Assembly (NCBI GenBank): GCA_007844125.1
Contig: CM017566.1
Span: 58,036,970-58,100,969, forward strand
Direction of reading: 5' to 3'
DNA: 64,000 bases
Origin: Sinonovacula constricta
Taxonomy: Eukaryota > Mollusca > Bivalvia > Cardiida > Solecurtidae
The first letter of the stretch is position 1. Every line of letters begins with the position of its first letter. The notes under the pieces were generated by a model, which saw nothing but the letters and a program-made list of their open reading frames with translations, searched no databases and was not told the DNA's origin. Below, piece after piece: positions 12,311 to 24,180 of the stretch. The position numbers and the translations under genes were made by a program.

Positions 12311-12974
12311 CAAAAATTACCAAATAGTCTTTTTTCCACAATTGTTTTTTGTAGTTTTAGTTCACTGCTTTTTCTCTAAATCTATCATATTTGTGTCCCT
12401 GTCTGTGCTATTTTGAATGTCAATTTTCCGGGCAGATTTACAGCAATGATTTATACGAGATCAGGTTGACACGATGATTGACAGTTGAAGTTGACAGTTA
12501 CTCCACTAGGGAATGGCCAAATAAAGGATGACAAATTAGACGACTCGGTCATATTGTTGGGACGGCTCATACACTAGATCTGTTGTACTAGGGACATTAC
12601 AAATATACATTTATTTCAAGGGAGTTTTCTTCCCTAATGTTGCACCCAAACAGAGGTTAAATATTTAATAAAAATGGCTCCTGTAAATGAATGCAATCTT
12701 AATGAGCAAATTAAAATTTTTATTGCTTTTCACTGACAGCAGGAGTAATAATTCTGAAATAAAATAAAACAACCTTTGCATTAGAGCTATAGTAGAAACC
12801 CAATCTGGCATGACAGTTAATCGTAGGCAGCACTATTTTGTCCTTGTTTACTTCTGCTAGAATATTATCTTCCTTGCCAACTCTCAGTTCACATAGTAAA
12901 GTTCAAGACTAATAATATCCACAATTTGGATATATACTTAACTTAGTTTGCTTGCGTGGTTGATTGTTCCACCA
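12311..12974. other. Non-coding stretch, mixed-complexity block at 12420-12600
   Basis: About 12420-12600 is visibly less A/T-rich than its surroundings (TTCCGGGCAG, GACGACTCGGTC, TTGGGACGGC) and has no repeat character. It could be a conserved non-coding block; no ORF supports an exon. Confidence 0.3.
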
Positions 12975-13120
12975 ACAATCTTTCAGTTATATAGAGATTG
13001 TGTCTACTTGTAGCAGATAAAGTGCTACCTTTACTATGTTTTGCATGCCATGTACCACTTGGTGTGATACCACATCCAATCCTGACACCAGGTGACCTGC
13101 CATTGTCTTACCTTTACTTT
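12975..13120 (+). mobile_element. Dispersed repeat B, copy 1
   Basis: It shares an ordered set of blocks with 45061-45225: CAGTTAT.T.GAGA, AGCAGATA.AGTGCT.CCTT, GCATGCC, GTGTGATACCACA and ATCCTGACACC. The order and spacing are kept over about 140 bp, so these are two old copies of one interspersed element. Its class is unknown to me. Confidence 0.5.
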
Positions 13121-14510
13121 CCTACCAGTTCAGGTATATTTTCCTTACTAGTTAATGCATACAATTATTAATTCTTAACAGTTAAATACACAATAAGAAA
13201 TGAATGACTATAATGCTGACCACTTTAATGAGACTATTATAGGGAACATTCAATAAATAAGACAAGATAAAATAACCAAAAACAAACCATACAGTGCTTG
13301 ATTTGATAAAACTTTAAGGCTCAAGACCTATAACAAATATATGTTGAATCATACAACTAATATATATATCATAAAAATTATACCTTGTTAAAATAGATTT
13401 AAAATTAAATGATCAATACAAGAAGACATTAATAACATAAGGTCATTACCAAAGGAAAACTCATATTTTGAACAAATGAAGACATTATCTTTTTAATGTT
13501 GACACTTATTGTCAAATGAAATGAGTACAATGTATGATGAAAGCGGAAACAAATTAATAAGAAAACAGCAAGTTTTAATAAGTTGACAGCATGGCTGCTG
13601 ACGGTTACATACACCTGTAATGGAATCATGACATATGTGACATTTAATTTTGACTCATTTTGCTCATCCCTCCACCCTTTGCCATTGTTTTCTCGATTGT
13701 CGATGAATGTTTGTAATTCAAAAGTCCTCGCTTGCCCTTCGTAATGTATAACCAGTCGACGTGACAGCACTCTACTTCGACCATTAATGACACGAGCTAC
13801 TCAAAATGTTCGACTGGTTCTCACACTTTCTGTTGAATGATAGATGTATCATCTGTGTGCTTGAGACACAGTCTCAAAGTTGACAAAGGTCAAAACGTCC
13901 GTCCAATTAAACAAGTGTTTTTATGTTTTTGCTGTTTTCTTTTTTTTTATCAATTTCATTATGAACTTTAAGTGCATTGCACGGAAAGGCAAAAACGCAT
14001 GTTTGGAGTCAAAATTCAAACTATTTTTTTCATCCTTGCTGTAAATTAAGTGTGCATGTTTACAATAAAAAGAAACAACAGATAAATGAAATAAAAAAAG
14101 ACAGTAAGAGGTGTATAATGATAATGGTATGTTGATTTATTTGTTTCAACTTCCCGGCAATCATCAACAAAAATTTTCATAGCTATAGCTTGTGTCAAGT
14201 GAGTAGACAGGGCTGACTTGCCTGTATTAGCATGCCTTTATTAAGCAGAAAACATGTTTTCAACAGTAACAAAGTACTTTCTTGTTCAACATTAGAGGAT
14301 TAGGTTCATGTCCCTATCACATTTAAAGCCGTACCAATTCCTGTGAAATAATGTTAGCAGTACAAAGCCGTCAAAGTGAGAAGATTGAGGCACAAAAGAC
14401 TAAAACAGTTAAAGTGATTGACTCCTCCTTTTCTGTGCTTTTGATTTAAACAACCTGATTAGCACTCATCTAAATCCACTAAAATCATAACAATAGTCAT
14501 GTGAAAATCT
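13121..14510. other. Non-coding stretch with an ORF-bearing island at 13430-13900
   Basis: The island at 13580-13900 is less A/T-rich and contains several CpGs. It hosts a 113-codon minus-strand ORF (13429-13770) rich in hydrophobic residues, with no motif I recognise. It also holds CCATTGTT (Sox-like) and CATTAATGACAC (homeodomain-like) sequences. Exon or conserved regulatory block is unresolved. The rest is plain A/T-rich DNA. Confidence 0.25.
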
Positions 14511-14562
14511 ATATATGTACGTATGTATATATGTATGTATGCATGTATGTATGTAAGTATGT
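14511..14562. repeat. (GTAT)n microsatellite
   Basis: An imperfect GTAT tetranucleotide run with interruptions GCAT and GTAA, close upstream of the 43-bp array. Confidence 0.9.
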
Positions 14563-14640
14563 CTTTTGATGGTTTGGTTCCCTGACATGAGGGGTTGCAA
14601 TGGACAACACAACAGTGCCAGGTATTACCATCAGTAGGGT

Positions 14641-15060
14641 CAACATTGTCAGCATCCAATGAGAATGGTTTTAGGGGCAGAAATGGGGAAGTCAGCATCC
14701 AATGAGAATGGTTTTAGGAGCGGAAATGGGGAAGTCAGCATCCAATGAATGGGGAAGTCAGCATCCAATGAGAATGGTTTTAGGAGCAGAAATGGGGCAA
14801 TCAGCATCCAATGAGAATGGTTTTAGGAGCAGAAATGGGGCAATCAGCATCCAATGAGAATGGTTTTAGGGGCAGAAATGGGGAAGTCAGCATCCAATGA
14901 GAATGGTTTTAGGAGCAGAAATGGTGAAGTCAGCATCCAATGAGAATGGTTTTAGGAGCAGAAATGGTGAAGTCAGCAACCAATGAGAATGGTTTAAGGA
15001 GCAGAAATGGTGAAGTTTGCATCCAATGAGAATGGTTTTAAGAGCAGAAATGGGGAAGTA
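14641..15060. repeat. Minisatellite, 43-bp unit, ~9.5 copies
   Basis: GTCAGCATCC recurs at 14648 and 14691, giving a 43-bp period. The unit is GTCAGCATCCAATGAGAATG followed by GTTTTAGGAGCAGAAATGGG. One unit (14734-14756) is internally deleted to 23 bp. Adjacent copies differ by single bases (GGGGAA / GGGGCAA / GGTGAA). Confidence 0.95.
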
Positions 15061-15129
15061 ATCAATATAATTCTATATGAATCTCTAGCAGCACCAATAA
15101 TTGAAATGGAAATATCTGTTTTTTAAAAT

Positions 15130-15470
15130 CTTTACTTTTTTACTGATAAAGGATGTTCGCAACAAACTTCCGAAGGACATCTAACAAATTCTGGCCAGAC
15201 GGCCATGAATGCAAGCCAAGACATTGGATAGATCATTCCCAAAGGGACATAATATGAAATTGTGTTAAAGTCAGAGAGTTTTGTCCGGCTTTGTAGAAGT
15301 GGGCTGATGCAGAGAGTTCTGAAATGCCAGCCAGACGCTGGATAAATGGTGACCTTGGCATAAACTAGCCTTTCAGCACTGTTAGTTTCTGGTAAGTCTT
15401 TTCTTCTACATGGAATCAATTTTGAAGAACAAGAAAGAAAAAAAAAGACAACATTCTTTCTACACAAGCA
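15130..15470 (-). other. ORF-bearing island, coding status unresolved
   Basis: A 111-codon minus-strand ORF at 15132-15467 lies in DNA less A/T-rich than its flanks. It contains many C, P, W and R residues and runs through the unique segment right after the 43-bp array. Reading upward, two loosely similar blocks occur on the plus strand (GCCAGACGGCCATG and GCCAGCCAGACGC). I recognise no domain and see no convincing splice-site pair. It could be an exon, a decayed element or chance. Confidence 0.15.
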
Positions 15471-15585
15471 GTCAACTGAGCTTTAAACAAAGATAAAAGT
15501 ATTTATTAGCACAAATGTTCAATCCTCTGCAAAATAGTATAGTGTTAGTAGATATTGGCAATGCCTTTTCTTAACATTTTAAATT

Positions 15586-15805
15586 TTAAATATTTTTTAT
15601 TTTATTAAGAATTATGGGATATACAGCTTTCCTTTTTAAACATTTATCTGAAGCAGTGATGAGCAAGATAAAGGTTCTTGTAAGAAAATCTGCAGTATAC
15701 ATTTGCAGAGGTAACATTTTCCACAAAATGTCAGCTAGCTTGTTTGCTACAGTATCATTTGTTGCCGTAGCGACCAATCAAAATTCCCAGAATTCCTGCA
15801 TGTAA
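15586..15805. other. Overlapping short ORFs on both strands
   Basis: A 63-codon ATG ORF on plus (15614-15805) overlaps a 63-codon minus ORF that opens on TTG, so the minus one has no normal eukaryotic start. Both have balanced amino-acid composition. No domain is recognised. The plus ORF ends just before the promoter-like cluster, with which a coding reading would conflict. Confidence 0.12.
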
Positions 15806-15814
15806 GATGGTGGC
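15761..15814 (+). promoter_or_regulatory. Promoter-like motif cluster (X-box, CCAAT, ZNF143-like, YY1-like)
   Basis: Within 54 bp, four motifs follow in order. GTTGCCGTAGCGAC (15761-15774) fits the RFX X-box with one mismatch in the second half-site. GACCAATCA (15772-15780) fits the NF-Y consensus RRCCAATSR. AATTCCCAGAAT (15782-15793) matches the ZNF143 core. AAGATGGTGGC (15804-15814) is one base from YY1 AAGATGGCGGC. These are core-promoter motifs in animals, and the YY1 orientation would predict rightward transcription. The ATG inside the YY1 motif opens only 7 codons. There is no GC island, and function is inference. Confidence 0.3.
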
Positions 15815-15829
15815 AGATGAGAAATGTTG

Positions 15830-18800
15830 ACTTTCACACTTAAATCATCACCAACCAACCCAACACAAGTGTACACATACCTCTTACTGTTATCTTCTAT
15901 ATTTATATAAAACTTTTCTTTTGTGTGTTACAAGGATTTAAAACAGTGCAAAATGTTTCTTTTTAAAAGACTATTAGGCTTTTCTTATTTTCTTTTTATT
16001 TAACTTATATAGTTTTTAGTTAAGTTAAATATGCTTCATTTTGATGACCCAGTTGCAAGCCTTTTCAATCTATTTTTACCCATTTAAAGCTAATCAATCT
16101 AGTATACAGCTTCACACTACGCATGAAGCTATATATCATTTGTATGTACCTCTGTCATCAATAGTACATTGAATGACAGGATTATGATCCAATAGTTTTA
16201 AATATTAAATCTTAACTTTGGTATGATGCCTCAATTCAATAGGCTTACCTGTAATCAGACCACACCATTGATAGGCACTTGTAATGTACCCAAATATTGT
16301 ATCGCAGAAAAATTTCCATGATTTTCTTTTTCTTTTTGATATTTAATAAAAGTGTAATCAATATAATGTACAGTTGTAAGTTGTAACCCTAATTAAAAAC
16401 CAAAATCTCATCTTCACTTCTTTTTTATTGTTGTCATCTTCAGCTTAATGGTTAAAGCACACAATCGTAACAAAATGAGAAAAAAGGTAAATAGTCCATT
16501 TCTATATAAAGTTAAATTAATTTAAGAGCCATTTTAATTTTATTTTAGTTTTGTTACTTAATAAAGTACCTTTTGTAATTTTTAGGCCAAAATCGAAACT
16601 ATCATTTTTTTATTAATTTAAATGTATGTTTTGTTGAAATGAAATGTCCAAAATGTTCATGTAAGTAATAAGTAAGCAAGACTGCTCATTATTATTTGTA
16701 TTTGGTACATCCCACTTTTTTCCAATCAATGACATCAATAACTGGCGAGACAAATATAATTTATATATCTATATATTTGTAAATTGCCATATTTAAATGA
16801 AACCTGGTGTTTTGGATTTATTCTTTTTGTTATTTTTACTTTTTAACATCATTATTTGTTGCATATGAAACATTTACAATCCTCATATTTTCCATGATTT
16901 TCTGCAAATAAGTGTGTAAGTTTGCTGTGTTGTATGACTTAGTGACTACATTTATTTCCTTCACATAGATGTTAGTCATCCTTAAGTCATACATGGAACC
17001 AAGTTGTTAATGATCAGAGTGTTTTACTGAATCCATTTAGACAGCCAACATATGATGCAACATATGTACTTGATTTACCTTTATTCTGTTTTTCTTTCCA
17101 AAAATATCAATACTTTAAAGTAATCAATAATTGATAAGCAAAACTATCCACAATACATCATATGGTTTTAATTGATAGCAGCCTATAATGTTAATACATT
17201 CAACTGTTGTTTATGCTTCCCATCAGGAAATATAACATCAATTTCAAAGAGTATGACATTGAATTATCTAACATTGTATGAACATATTTGCATGTTGCTC
17301 AAGTATATACATGTATAAGCTTCTAGTAAGTGTTGATATTATCTTAATTGAAAATACATTGGATCTCTTGCTTAAACTATATAGAGAACTTTTTTTTTTA
17401 TTCTTACCTATGTGAAATAAAAACAATGAATCATTTAAGTGTTAAACTTTTCTTTCTTTCTTTGATTTATCATTTAAATTTTAATTAACTTCAGAAACAA
17501 ATCATACCCATGCAACGATTACAATAATAGATGTTCATGTAGCATATGTCAGTTGCATAGGATATTAATTTAACAATAATCAAAAGGCAAATTGTTCAGG
17601 TAAGTTATAATTTATAACTAATTTCTTATTACTTGAAGCTTTATACTTTTCCAGGAATTTAGAAGATTTTTGGTCTAAATAAAAGTTTTTAAACAGCTTT
17701 AAGTTAGTTGTGGTTAAAGATGCATTACGCCTAAAAAGATATCAAAGTAGCAAGATTCAGATTTAAATGGAGAAGAAAGAATTCAAATTCTGGGCAACAC
17801 CACTGGCATACCCCACTGGAAGACCTCTTGACTGAGAAAGTTCTCATAGCAGCCATGACTCCAAGGGGTGACTGAGGAATTACAAGTCACGACTTACCAC
17901 ACAGCCACATTTTAAAGGTTTCACCAAGAGGTTGGTCCATAATATCTGCTGCTTAGACATACCATCACTCCTTTATAACTAAACCTCTCCAGTACCATGT
18001 CATGTTAAGCAGCCTCTATGTGTGTGTCCCACATAAAACAAGCCGGCTACATTCATGGGACAACGTTTTATGTCAAAGAACCCTCTCTGGCGTACTAAGT
18101 ACCTTGTCAACATGATAGGTGACCATTCCCACAACAAGTCTCAAGCTGTCTCCAGGAACAGTCTCTGGTATGTCACCAACTTTTTATGGGCCAAGTATTG
18201 TAATGGTCACTAATAAACATTGTCAAATGTCACAACCTGTTAATAAGCCAAATATTCTAATGCTCACTTGCAGTCACACTCTTGTTATGGGCAAGGGGTT
18301 TTAACAATAAAGAAGTTATTTTCCTCACTTCCAGACATTTTCTCAAATGTAAATAAAATCCTGAGTTTTAAATGAATGTTTACATGTCATTCATAAAACT
18401 TTTTAAACTAAGGAATTTATTTTGCTTTAATAGAGATTTTTTAAATGAGGACATTTCTTAACTAAAGTGAGAAAAAATAAACTTTTTTATGGCTACAACA
18501 GTAGATAATATATAATGCTATGTTATACACAGTCTGTTTATGGGTCTGCTGTATTGTTATTGTCAATTATACAGTCACAAGTCTCAAGATAGTTATTTTG
18601 ATATGGTTATTTTGATATTGGTAGGGGTCACTTTGCTACACATGTAGATAACCTCTGCCAGAGGAAAGTATGGCCATTGTCTGTTATCCAAATAAAAAAA
18701 TAAGTAAAGTAGGGATAGACACAAGGTAAGGAAAAAAGTGACACAGTAAAAAAAAACTGGGTGAGAGATAAAATGATATATAAGTAAAAAACAGAGAAAT

Positions 18801-19140
18801 ATAAGAGGAGACAACGAAAAAGAGATTTTTTTATTTCCTTCAGGGTCAGGGATGGTTAGGGCGTGACATATTTAGGAGACGCTATAATTATTTATAGTGT
18901 TACAACTATGTCGTATATATATATATATAAATATATATACAGTTATTTTACATCTATACAACATTTACATTTCTTTTTCAATTTATTTTATTTAAAACCT
19001 TTAATTTGTTTGTAATGCATTTTTCATAACAATGTATATTTTTCTTTTAAGTTCCTTTTTACACATATTTTAATCTTTGACATTGAATCGGTAACAGTCA
19101 TGTGAGAAATATTATTAACTTAAAGGCTTGACTATCCATT
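15830..19140. other. A/T-rich non-coding stretch
   Basis: No gene recognised. About 17790-18300 is less A/T-rich and contains a loose 58-bp duplication (TATGGGCCAAGTATTGTAAT at 18185 and a diverged copy at 18243). It may be a decayed transposable-element fragment. A (TA)n tract lies at about 18916-18942. Confidence 0.4.
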
Positions 19141-19174
19141 ACCTGGTAATAATCAGAACTCTGGTTGTAGCTTA

Positions 19175-19275
19175 ATGAGGCAATTGGTTATAAATAACTT
19201 TTGCCCAATGACAGCCGTCTTGTGTCCTGTGTTGGGCTCAAACCTGGGACCCCTTCATTAAGAATCCAATGCTTC
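19175..19275 (-). mobile_element. V-SINE-like fragment
   Basis: Read on the minus strand it has a tRNA B-box-like GGTCCCAGGTTTGAGCCC (19234-19251 on plus), followed about 25 nt later by CTGTCATTGGGCAAAAG. The same order (CCCAGGTTCAAAC then TTGTCCTTAAGCAAGG) occurs at 60450-60510. A B-box plus GGGCAAGG downstream is typical of V-SINE-type elements, and the RUDI family of molluscs is a candidate. The A-box end is decayed. Confidence 0.45.
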
Positions 19276-19771
19276 AAGTATAAAAGTCTTGTCCAAGAAT
19301 TATAATTTAAAATCTGATGCCCTTAGGACTTAACAAAGGATGCATTATTATTGGATAAAAAATTGGATAGAAAATAATAACACTTAGCAGCTCTTTTAGC
19401 AGGCTAATCTATATGCTCGTGGTACATTCTAATCAGATCAGATAAGTCTAACTAGAAACCTTTGCTGGAAGCTTAACATATAACTTTATTCAGCTATTAA
19501 GTATCAATACATTAAAGCAATATTTCACATTTTAAGTGTTGACAAGACCTAGCCAAATATGTCTTCATCTAAGACATGAGGGCTGAAGAAGGCCTGAAAA
19601 GTCCTGGAATGAAGTACTCACCAGTGTCCAAAAGATTTTGCTGCAATATGTGATATTCTCAACACTGAATCATACAATTTTGGTATTTTGCAGACAGGTT
19701 TCTAACCTAATTTTCAACTCAAGCTGATGTTCATTTTAACTAAGACTTTGTTTTATAAATTGTGTGTGCTT
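19276..19771. other. A/T-rich non-coding stretch
   Basis: Nothing identified between the V-SINE fragment and the 17-bp array. Confidence 0.4.
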
Positions 19772-20695
19772 AGAGGAAGACCTCCCAACATAGAAGACCA
19801 CCCCAAGATGGAAGACCTTCCAAGATAGAAGACCTCCCCAGATGGAAGACCTTAGCACTAGGAAGACCTCCCTAGATGAAGACCTCCCCACATGGAAGAC
19901 CTCCCCACCAGAAAGACCTCCCCCTCGTGAGAGACCTCCCCACCTGAGAGACCTTACCACATGGAAGATCTCCCCACATTGAAGACCTCTCTACCTGGAA
20001 GAACTCAGCATCTGAGAGACCTCCACATCTGACAGACCTCCACACATGGAAGACCTCCCCACCTGAGAGACCTCCCCACCTGAGAAACCTCCCCAGATGG
20101 AAGACCTCCACACATTAAAGACTTTCCCACCTGAGAGACCTTGCCAGATGAAAGACCTCCCCAGATGAAAGACCTCCCCACATGACAGACTAGCCCACAT
20201 GAAGATCTCGCCATATGGGAGACCTCTCCACATGGAAGACTTACCCCACATGGAAGACATCCTCACATGGAAGACCTCCCCACATAAAAGACCTCCCCAC
20301 ATGGAAGACCTCCCCACCTGAGAGACCTCTCCACATGGAAGACCACTCGACCTAAGAGACCTCATCACATGGAAGACCTCCTTACCTGACAGACCTCCCC
20401 ATACTGAAGACTTCCATACATGGAAGACCTCCCCAGATAGAAGACCTACCCTGATATACCTCCCCTGACAGATCTCCTCACATGGAAGACCTCCCAAGAA
20501 TTGAAGACCTCCCTACCTGAGAGACCTCCCCACCTGAGAGACCTCCTCAGATGGAAGATCTCCCCACAAAGAAGACCTTCCCACCTGAGAGACCTCCCAC
20601 AATGGAAGACCTCTCCACCTGAGAGACCTCCCCATACTGAAGACTTCCCCACATGGAAGACCTCTGCACATGGAAGACCTTCCCACATTTAAGTT
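19772..20695. repeat. Minisatellite, 17-bp half-unit alternating in 34-bp pairs
   Basis: Two 17-bp half-units alternate: CACATGGAAGACCTCCC and CACCTGAGAGACCTCCC. About 54 half-units are present. The minus strand is G-rich and its 17-bp unit lacks stops in all frames. ORFs of up to 168 codons therefore open there in different frames, encoding the same G/L/S/V/W-rich text. No gene is implied. A GAAGAC hexamer occurs in about every second half-unit. Confidence 0.95.
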
Positions 20696-20791
20696 CCTAT
20701 CCCAGCTTGGACTCAAGCCAATGCTGTTAGATTTTGAAGAGTTATTAGTCAGCTACTACTGGAACAAGGGCACTCTCTATTAGCATCAGCA

Positions 20792-21865
20792 ATTATGTAA
20801 TGATCAGCCATAAGTCTGACCTATGTAACAATCAGCTAGAAGTCAGACCTTTGTAAAGATCAACTAGAACTTGAACTTGACCTATATAACAATCAACTAT
20901 AAGTCTGACCTATGTAACAATCAGCTAGAAGTCAAACCTTTGCAACAATCAGCTGGAAGTCTGATCTATGTAATGATCACCTGGAAGTCTGACCTTTGTA
21001 ACAATCATCTGGAAGTCTGATCTATGTAACAATCAGCTGGAAGTCTGACTTATGTAATGATCAGCTGGAAATCTGAGCTATGTAATGATCAAATGGAAGT
21101 CTGATCTATGTAATGATCAGCTGGAAGTCTGACCTATGTAACAATCAGCTGGAAGTCTGATCTATGTAATGATCACCTGGAAGTCTGACCTTTGTAACAA
21201 TCATCTGGAAGTCTGATCTATGTTACAATTAGCTAGAAGACAGACCTTCGCAACAATCAGCTGGAAGTCTGATCTATGTAATGATCACCTGGAAGTCTGA
21301 CCTTTGTAACAATCATCTGGAAGTCTGATCTATGTAACAATCAGCTGGAAGTCTGACTTATGTAATGATCAGCTGGAAATCTGAGCTATGTAATGATCAA
21401 ATGGAAGTCTGATCTATGTAATGATCAGCTGGAAGTCTGACCTATGTAACAATCAGCTGGAAGTCTGATCTATATAAAGATCAGCTGGGAGTCTGATCTA
21501 TATAATGATCACCCGGAAGTTCGATCTATGTAACAATCAGCTAGGAGTCTGATCTAGATAATGATCACCCGAAAGTTTGATCTATGTAACAATCAACTGG
21601 AAGTCTGACCTATGTAACGATTACCTGGAAGTCTGATCTATGTAACAATCAACTGGAAGTCTGATCTATGTAACGATTACCTGGAAGTCTGACCTATGTA
21701 ACAATCAGCTGGAAGTCTGACCTATGTAACAATCAGCTGGAAGTCTGACCTATGCAACAATCAGCTGAAAGTCTGATCTATGTAACAATCAGCTACAAGT
21801 CTGATCTATGTAATAATCACCTGGAAGTCTGACCTTTGTGACAATCAGCTAGAAGTCTGACCTAA
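20792..21865. repeat. Minisatellite, 28-bp unit, ~38 copies
   Basis: CTATGTA recurs at 21134 and 21162, giving a 28-bp period. The unit is ATCTATGTAACAATCAGCTG followed by GAAGTCTG. The middle alternates AACAATCAGC / AATGATCACC, so subtypes carry or lack the TGATCA palindrome. A block of eleven units is repeated at a 308-bp offset (see findings). The array starts about 100 bp after the 17-bp array but is unrelated in sequence. Confidence 0.95.
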
Positions 21866-23592
21866 ATTTACTTTTTGTTACAGCTCTGAGTAATAAACCA
21901 GGATTTATAATGCACACAATTGGTGATCAATGACAGGTCTATACCTTTCAATTTCCCATCACAGGCTCTGAATTATTGAATGGCAAGTCAAAACAGTGTC
22001 ATGCATGATTACAATTATGTCGCACTGACTGGTCTTAATTATTTTTTTCTGGCAATTAGGAACATTTTAAAAATTAACACTTTCCATATGTTTCATGCTT
22101 TAATTAGAATAATTGCTCATTCAAATCATTCATCTCGCACAAAGAATGGTAGTTTCACATTCAAAACATCCTGACAAAGTCTGCAATTTAAAATTAATAA
22201 GTCATTTAAATTTTGTTAATAATATGATCATTACAAACCTTTAATGTTCATCTGATCTGTGATCAATAGCCTTTTATTATATTTAATAGTTTTCATATAT
22301 AGATAACTGTAATTTTGGGTTGTGTCTTTAATGATTGTTTTCATATGCTGAATGTACAAACTAGAGAAATGAAATTTTGAAGTGAAGTAATAACAGTCAT
22401 TGCACTGTCCCAAACACAAGATGTATAACCATACTGGTGCCTTCCCTCATGGCACTAGTTCCCTCTTGATAAGAAAAAAAGAGGATGTTATCTACACCAT
22501 TTCAAAGAAACTTGTAAGTTTTTAACCAAGTGAATGTATGTTAATCAAGACAACCTGCAGGAAGGAACACAGCCATTACAGCTGTCCAAGTTGTTGCTGG
22601 TTTCACAAATCCTACCTAATGAGACTTAGCAGCAAATAGTACTGATACTGATCTGACAACTTCTCTCTGGAGTTACACTTTCTGCCTAAACCTCAGATAA
22701 ATTCATGTTTAGCACACTATGAGTTTTAGGATTATCACCTTGTGTTCACAAGCCTCAGGCCAAGAGATCACTAACTACTTAGTAACCAGGATCTGGGGAG
22801 AAAGTCTCTGAGTTCATCTTTTGCTGACATCAGAAGATACAGGTGAGACTCAGTTGACTAAAACATTATTTTTACTGTAAAGTGATTTCTAATATTTATT
22901 ATTTAGCTCTGTCTTATGGACCTACGTCAGTAAAAGATGAACTTCATGCATATATTCATGGGAACAAAGTTATTCCGGCCAAGCATCCCACAGTATATGT
23001 ATGTAATAACAGAATATTTGCTGTGGGTTCTGACTGATGTATCCACATTTTAGTGTTGTTGTTAAAAGACAAATGGGATATAATTCTGCCCTAGCAAACA
23101 AAACTGACTTCCTTAATCTGTAGACTCATTATGGATTGTTCTATATACACCTTACAGGGTCTATGTATTGGTAGCATAACATTTTCACTGTTAGGTCAAA
23201 TGAGTTGGATATGAATTTAAGAAACACATTTACTATCTTACATGGAAACTTAAGGTGTTAATTTTTAGTTAAAAAATGGCTACTTTGCAACACTGTGTAC
23301 AATCAGTAGGTTCAGACATGGCAAAGATTTTCAAACTGCCATTATGGCAATGTTGTTACATTATAGCCAAAGAGCGTTCCTATAGAGAACCAGATTAAAA
23401 TTCTTATCAATTCTTCATTAATTTATATACATATTTACTATATGGTGCACAATATTAAAGACAGTATTGATAAATTTCATTCAAAACTTTTATAATAATC
23501 ATCTTTTCAAAAGTTGGTTCTCTCAAAACCTCTAAATATCCTAGAAAAGACATCATGATCTCAGCTTTTGCGTTTTTGGCACCTGTAATTTC
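21866..23592. other. A/T-rich non-coding stretch with one inverted repeat
   Basis: GTTCATCTTTTGCTGAC (22812-22828) and GTCAGTAAAAGATGAAC (22926-22942) form a 17-bp inverted repeat with one mismatch and a 97-bp interval. That would suit a small MITE, but no flanking duplication was confirmed. The rest shows nothing identifiable. Confidence 0.4.
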
Positions 23593-23622
23593 CATACATA
23601 CATACATACATACATACATAAT
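23593..23622. repeat. (TACA)n microsatellite between short direct repeats
   Basis: The TACA run is bracketed by two copies of GTAATTTCCATACA (about 23585 and 23633), so the microsatellite probably expanded inside a short duplicated segment. Confidence 0.85.
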
Positions 23623-23880
23623 GTGTATATATGTAATTTCCATACAGGCATCACAACCTCTGGTTGTGTCAGGTGACAATAATGGCTTTGATGAAATATC
23701 AAAGGCGATTTGAATGCACATTTCTTATGAAAATGTAGCTGTTTATGGACACTTTAACCTTTGCAGCATTAGTATTTTGCTTCATAACTTACTCATAACT
23801 TATAACTCGTATTTATTCTTAATCAATTACTAAAAACTTGATGCAGAAGAAAACTTATGGCATACTGACAGAAAGTCTGT

Positions 23881-24112
23881 AGGGCACCCGTGGCCAAGCA
23901 GTTACAGTAGCAGACTTATACATCCTCAGCAGTCCACCCATGTGGATTCCAGTTCTGGTCGTGGCAAGAACTGTCATCTGGGGAGGTTTTCTAGCCAACA
24001 TTGCAAAGTGCCAGTGGTTCAAGTCTAGTGTCTTCCTCTGCCAATAATAAGCTGGATGTTGCTAATATGACCCTTTAATTTTGTTGTTGTGATGAAACAA
24101 CAACAACAAACC
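23881..24112 (+). mobile_element. tRNA-derived SINE, family A copy 2
   Basis: It begins GGGCACCCGTGGCCAAGCAG (A-box-like) and keeps the full head interval. The body has GGCAAGAACTGTCAT, GGGGAGGTTTTCTAGCCAA, AGTGCCAGTGGTTC, then TCTTCCTCTGCCAATAATAAG. The tail is a TTTGTTGTTGT...ACAACAACAACAAA self-complementary stretch (about 24078-24112). The core has lost the CTACCCAGACATAAG part present in copies 1 and 3. Confidence 0.7.
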
Positions 24113-24180
24113 TCTGCATCAGAAAAGTGCAGATCCTGTTCAACCTGACTGGTCTGGAGCTACCATGTTTACCTAAGCAC
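24113..24180 (+). mobile_element. Fragment of dispersed repeat C (GATCCTG family)
   Basis: GTGCAGATCCTGTTCAACCTG is followed by GGTCTGGAGCTACCATG. It matches the arrangement of 59890-59960 (GTGTAGATCCTGATCAGGC, then GCCAGGAGCTGTCAG), so it is a fragment of the same interspersed family. Confidence 0.4.

Noticed and set aside
13429..13770. 113-codon minus ORF as a real gene
   Set aside because: No recognised domain, a low-complexity hydrophobic C-terminal half and no splice-site support. Retained only as part of an unresolved island.
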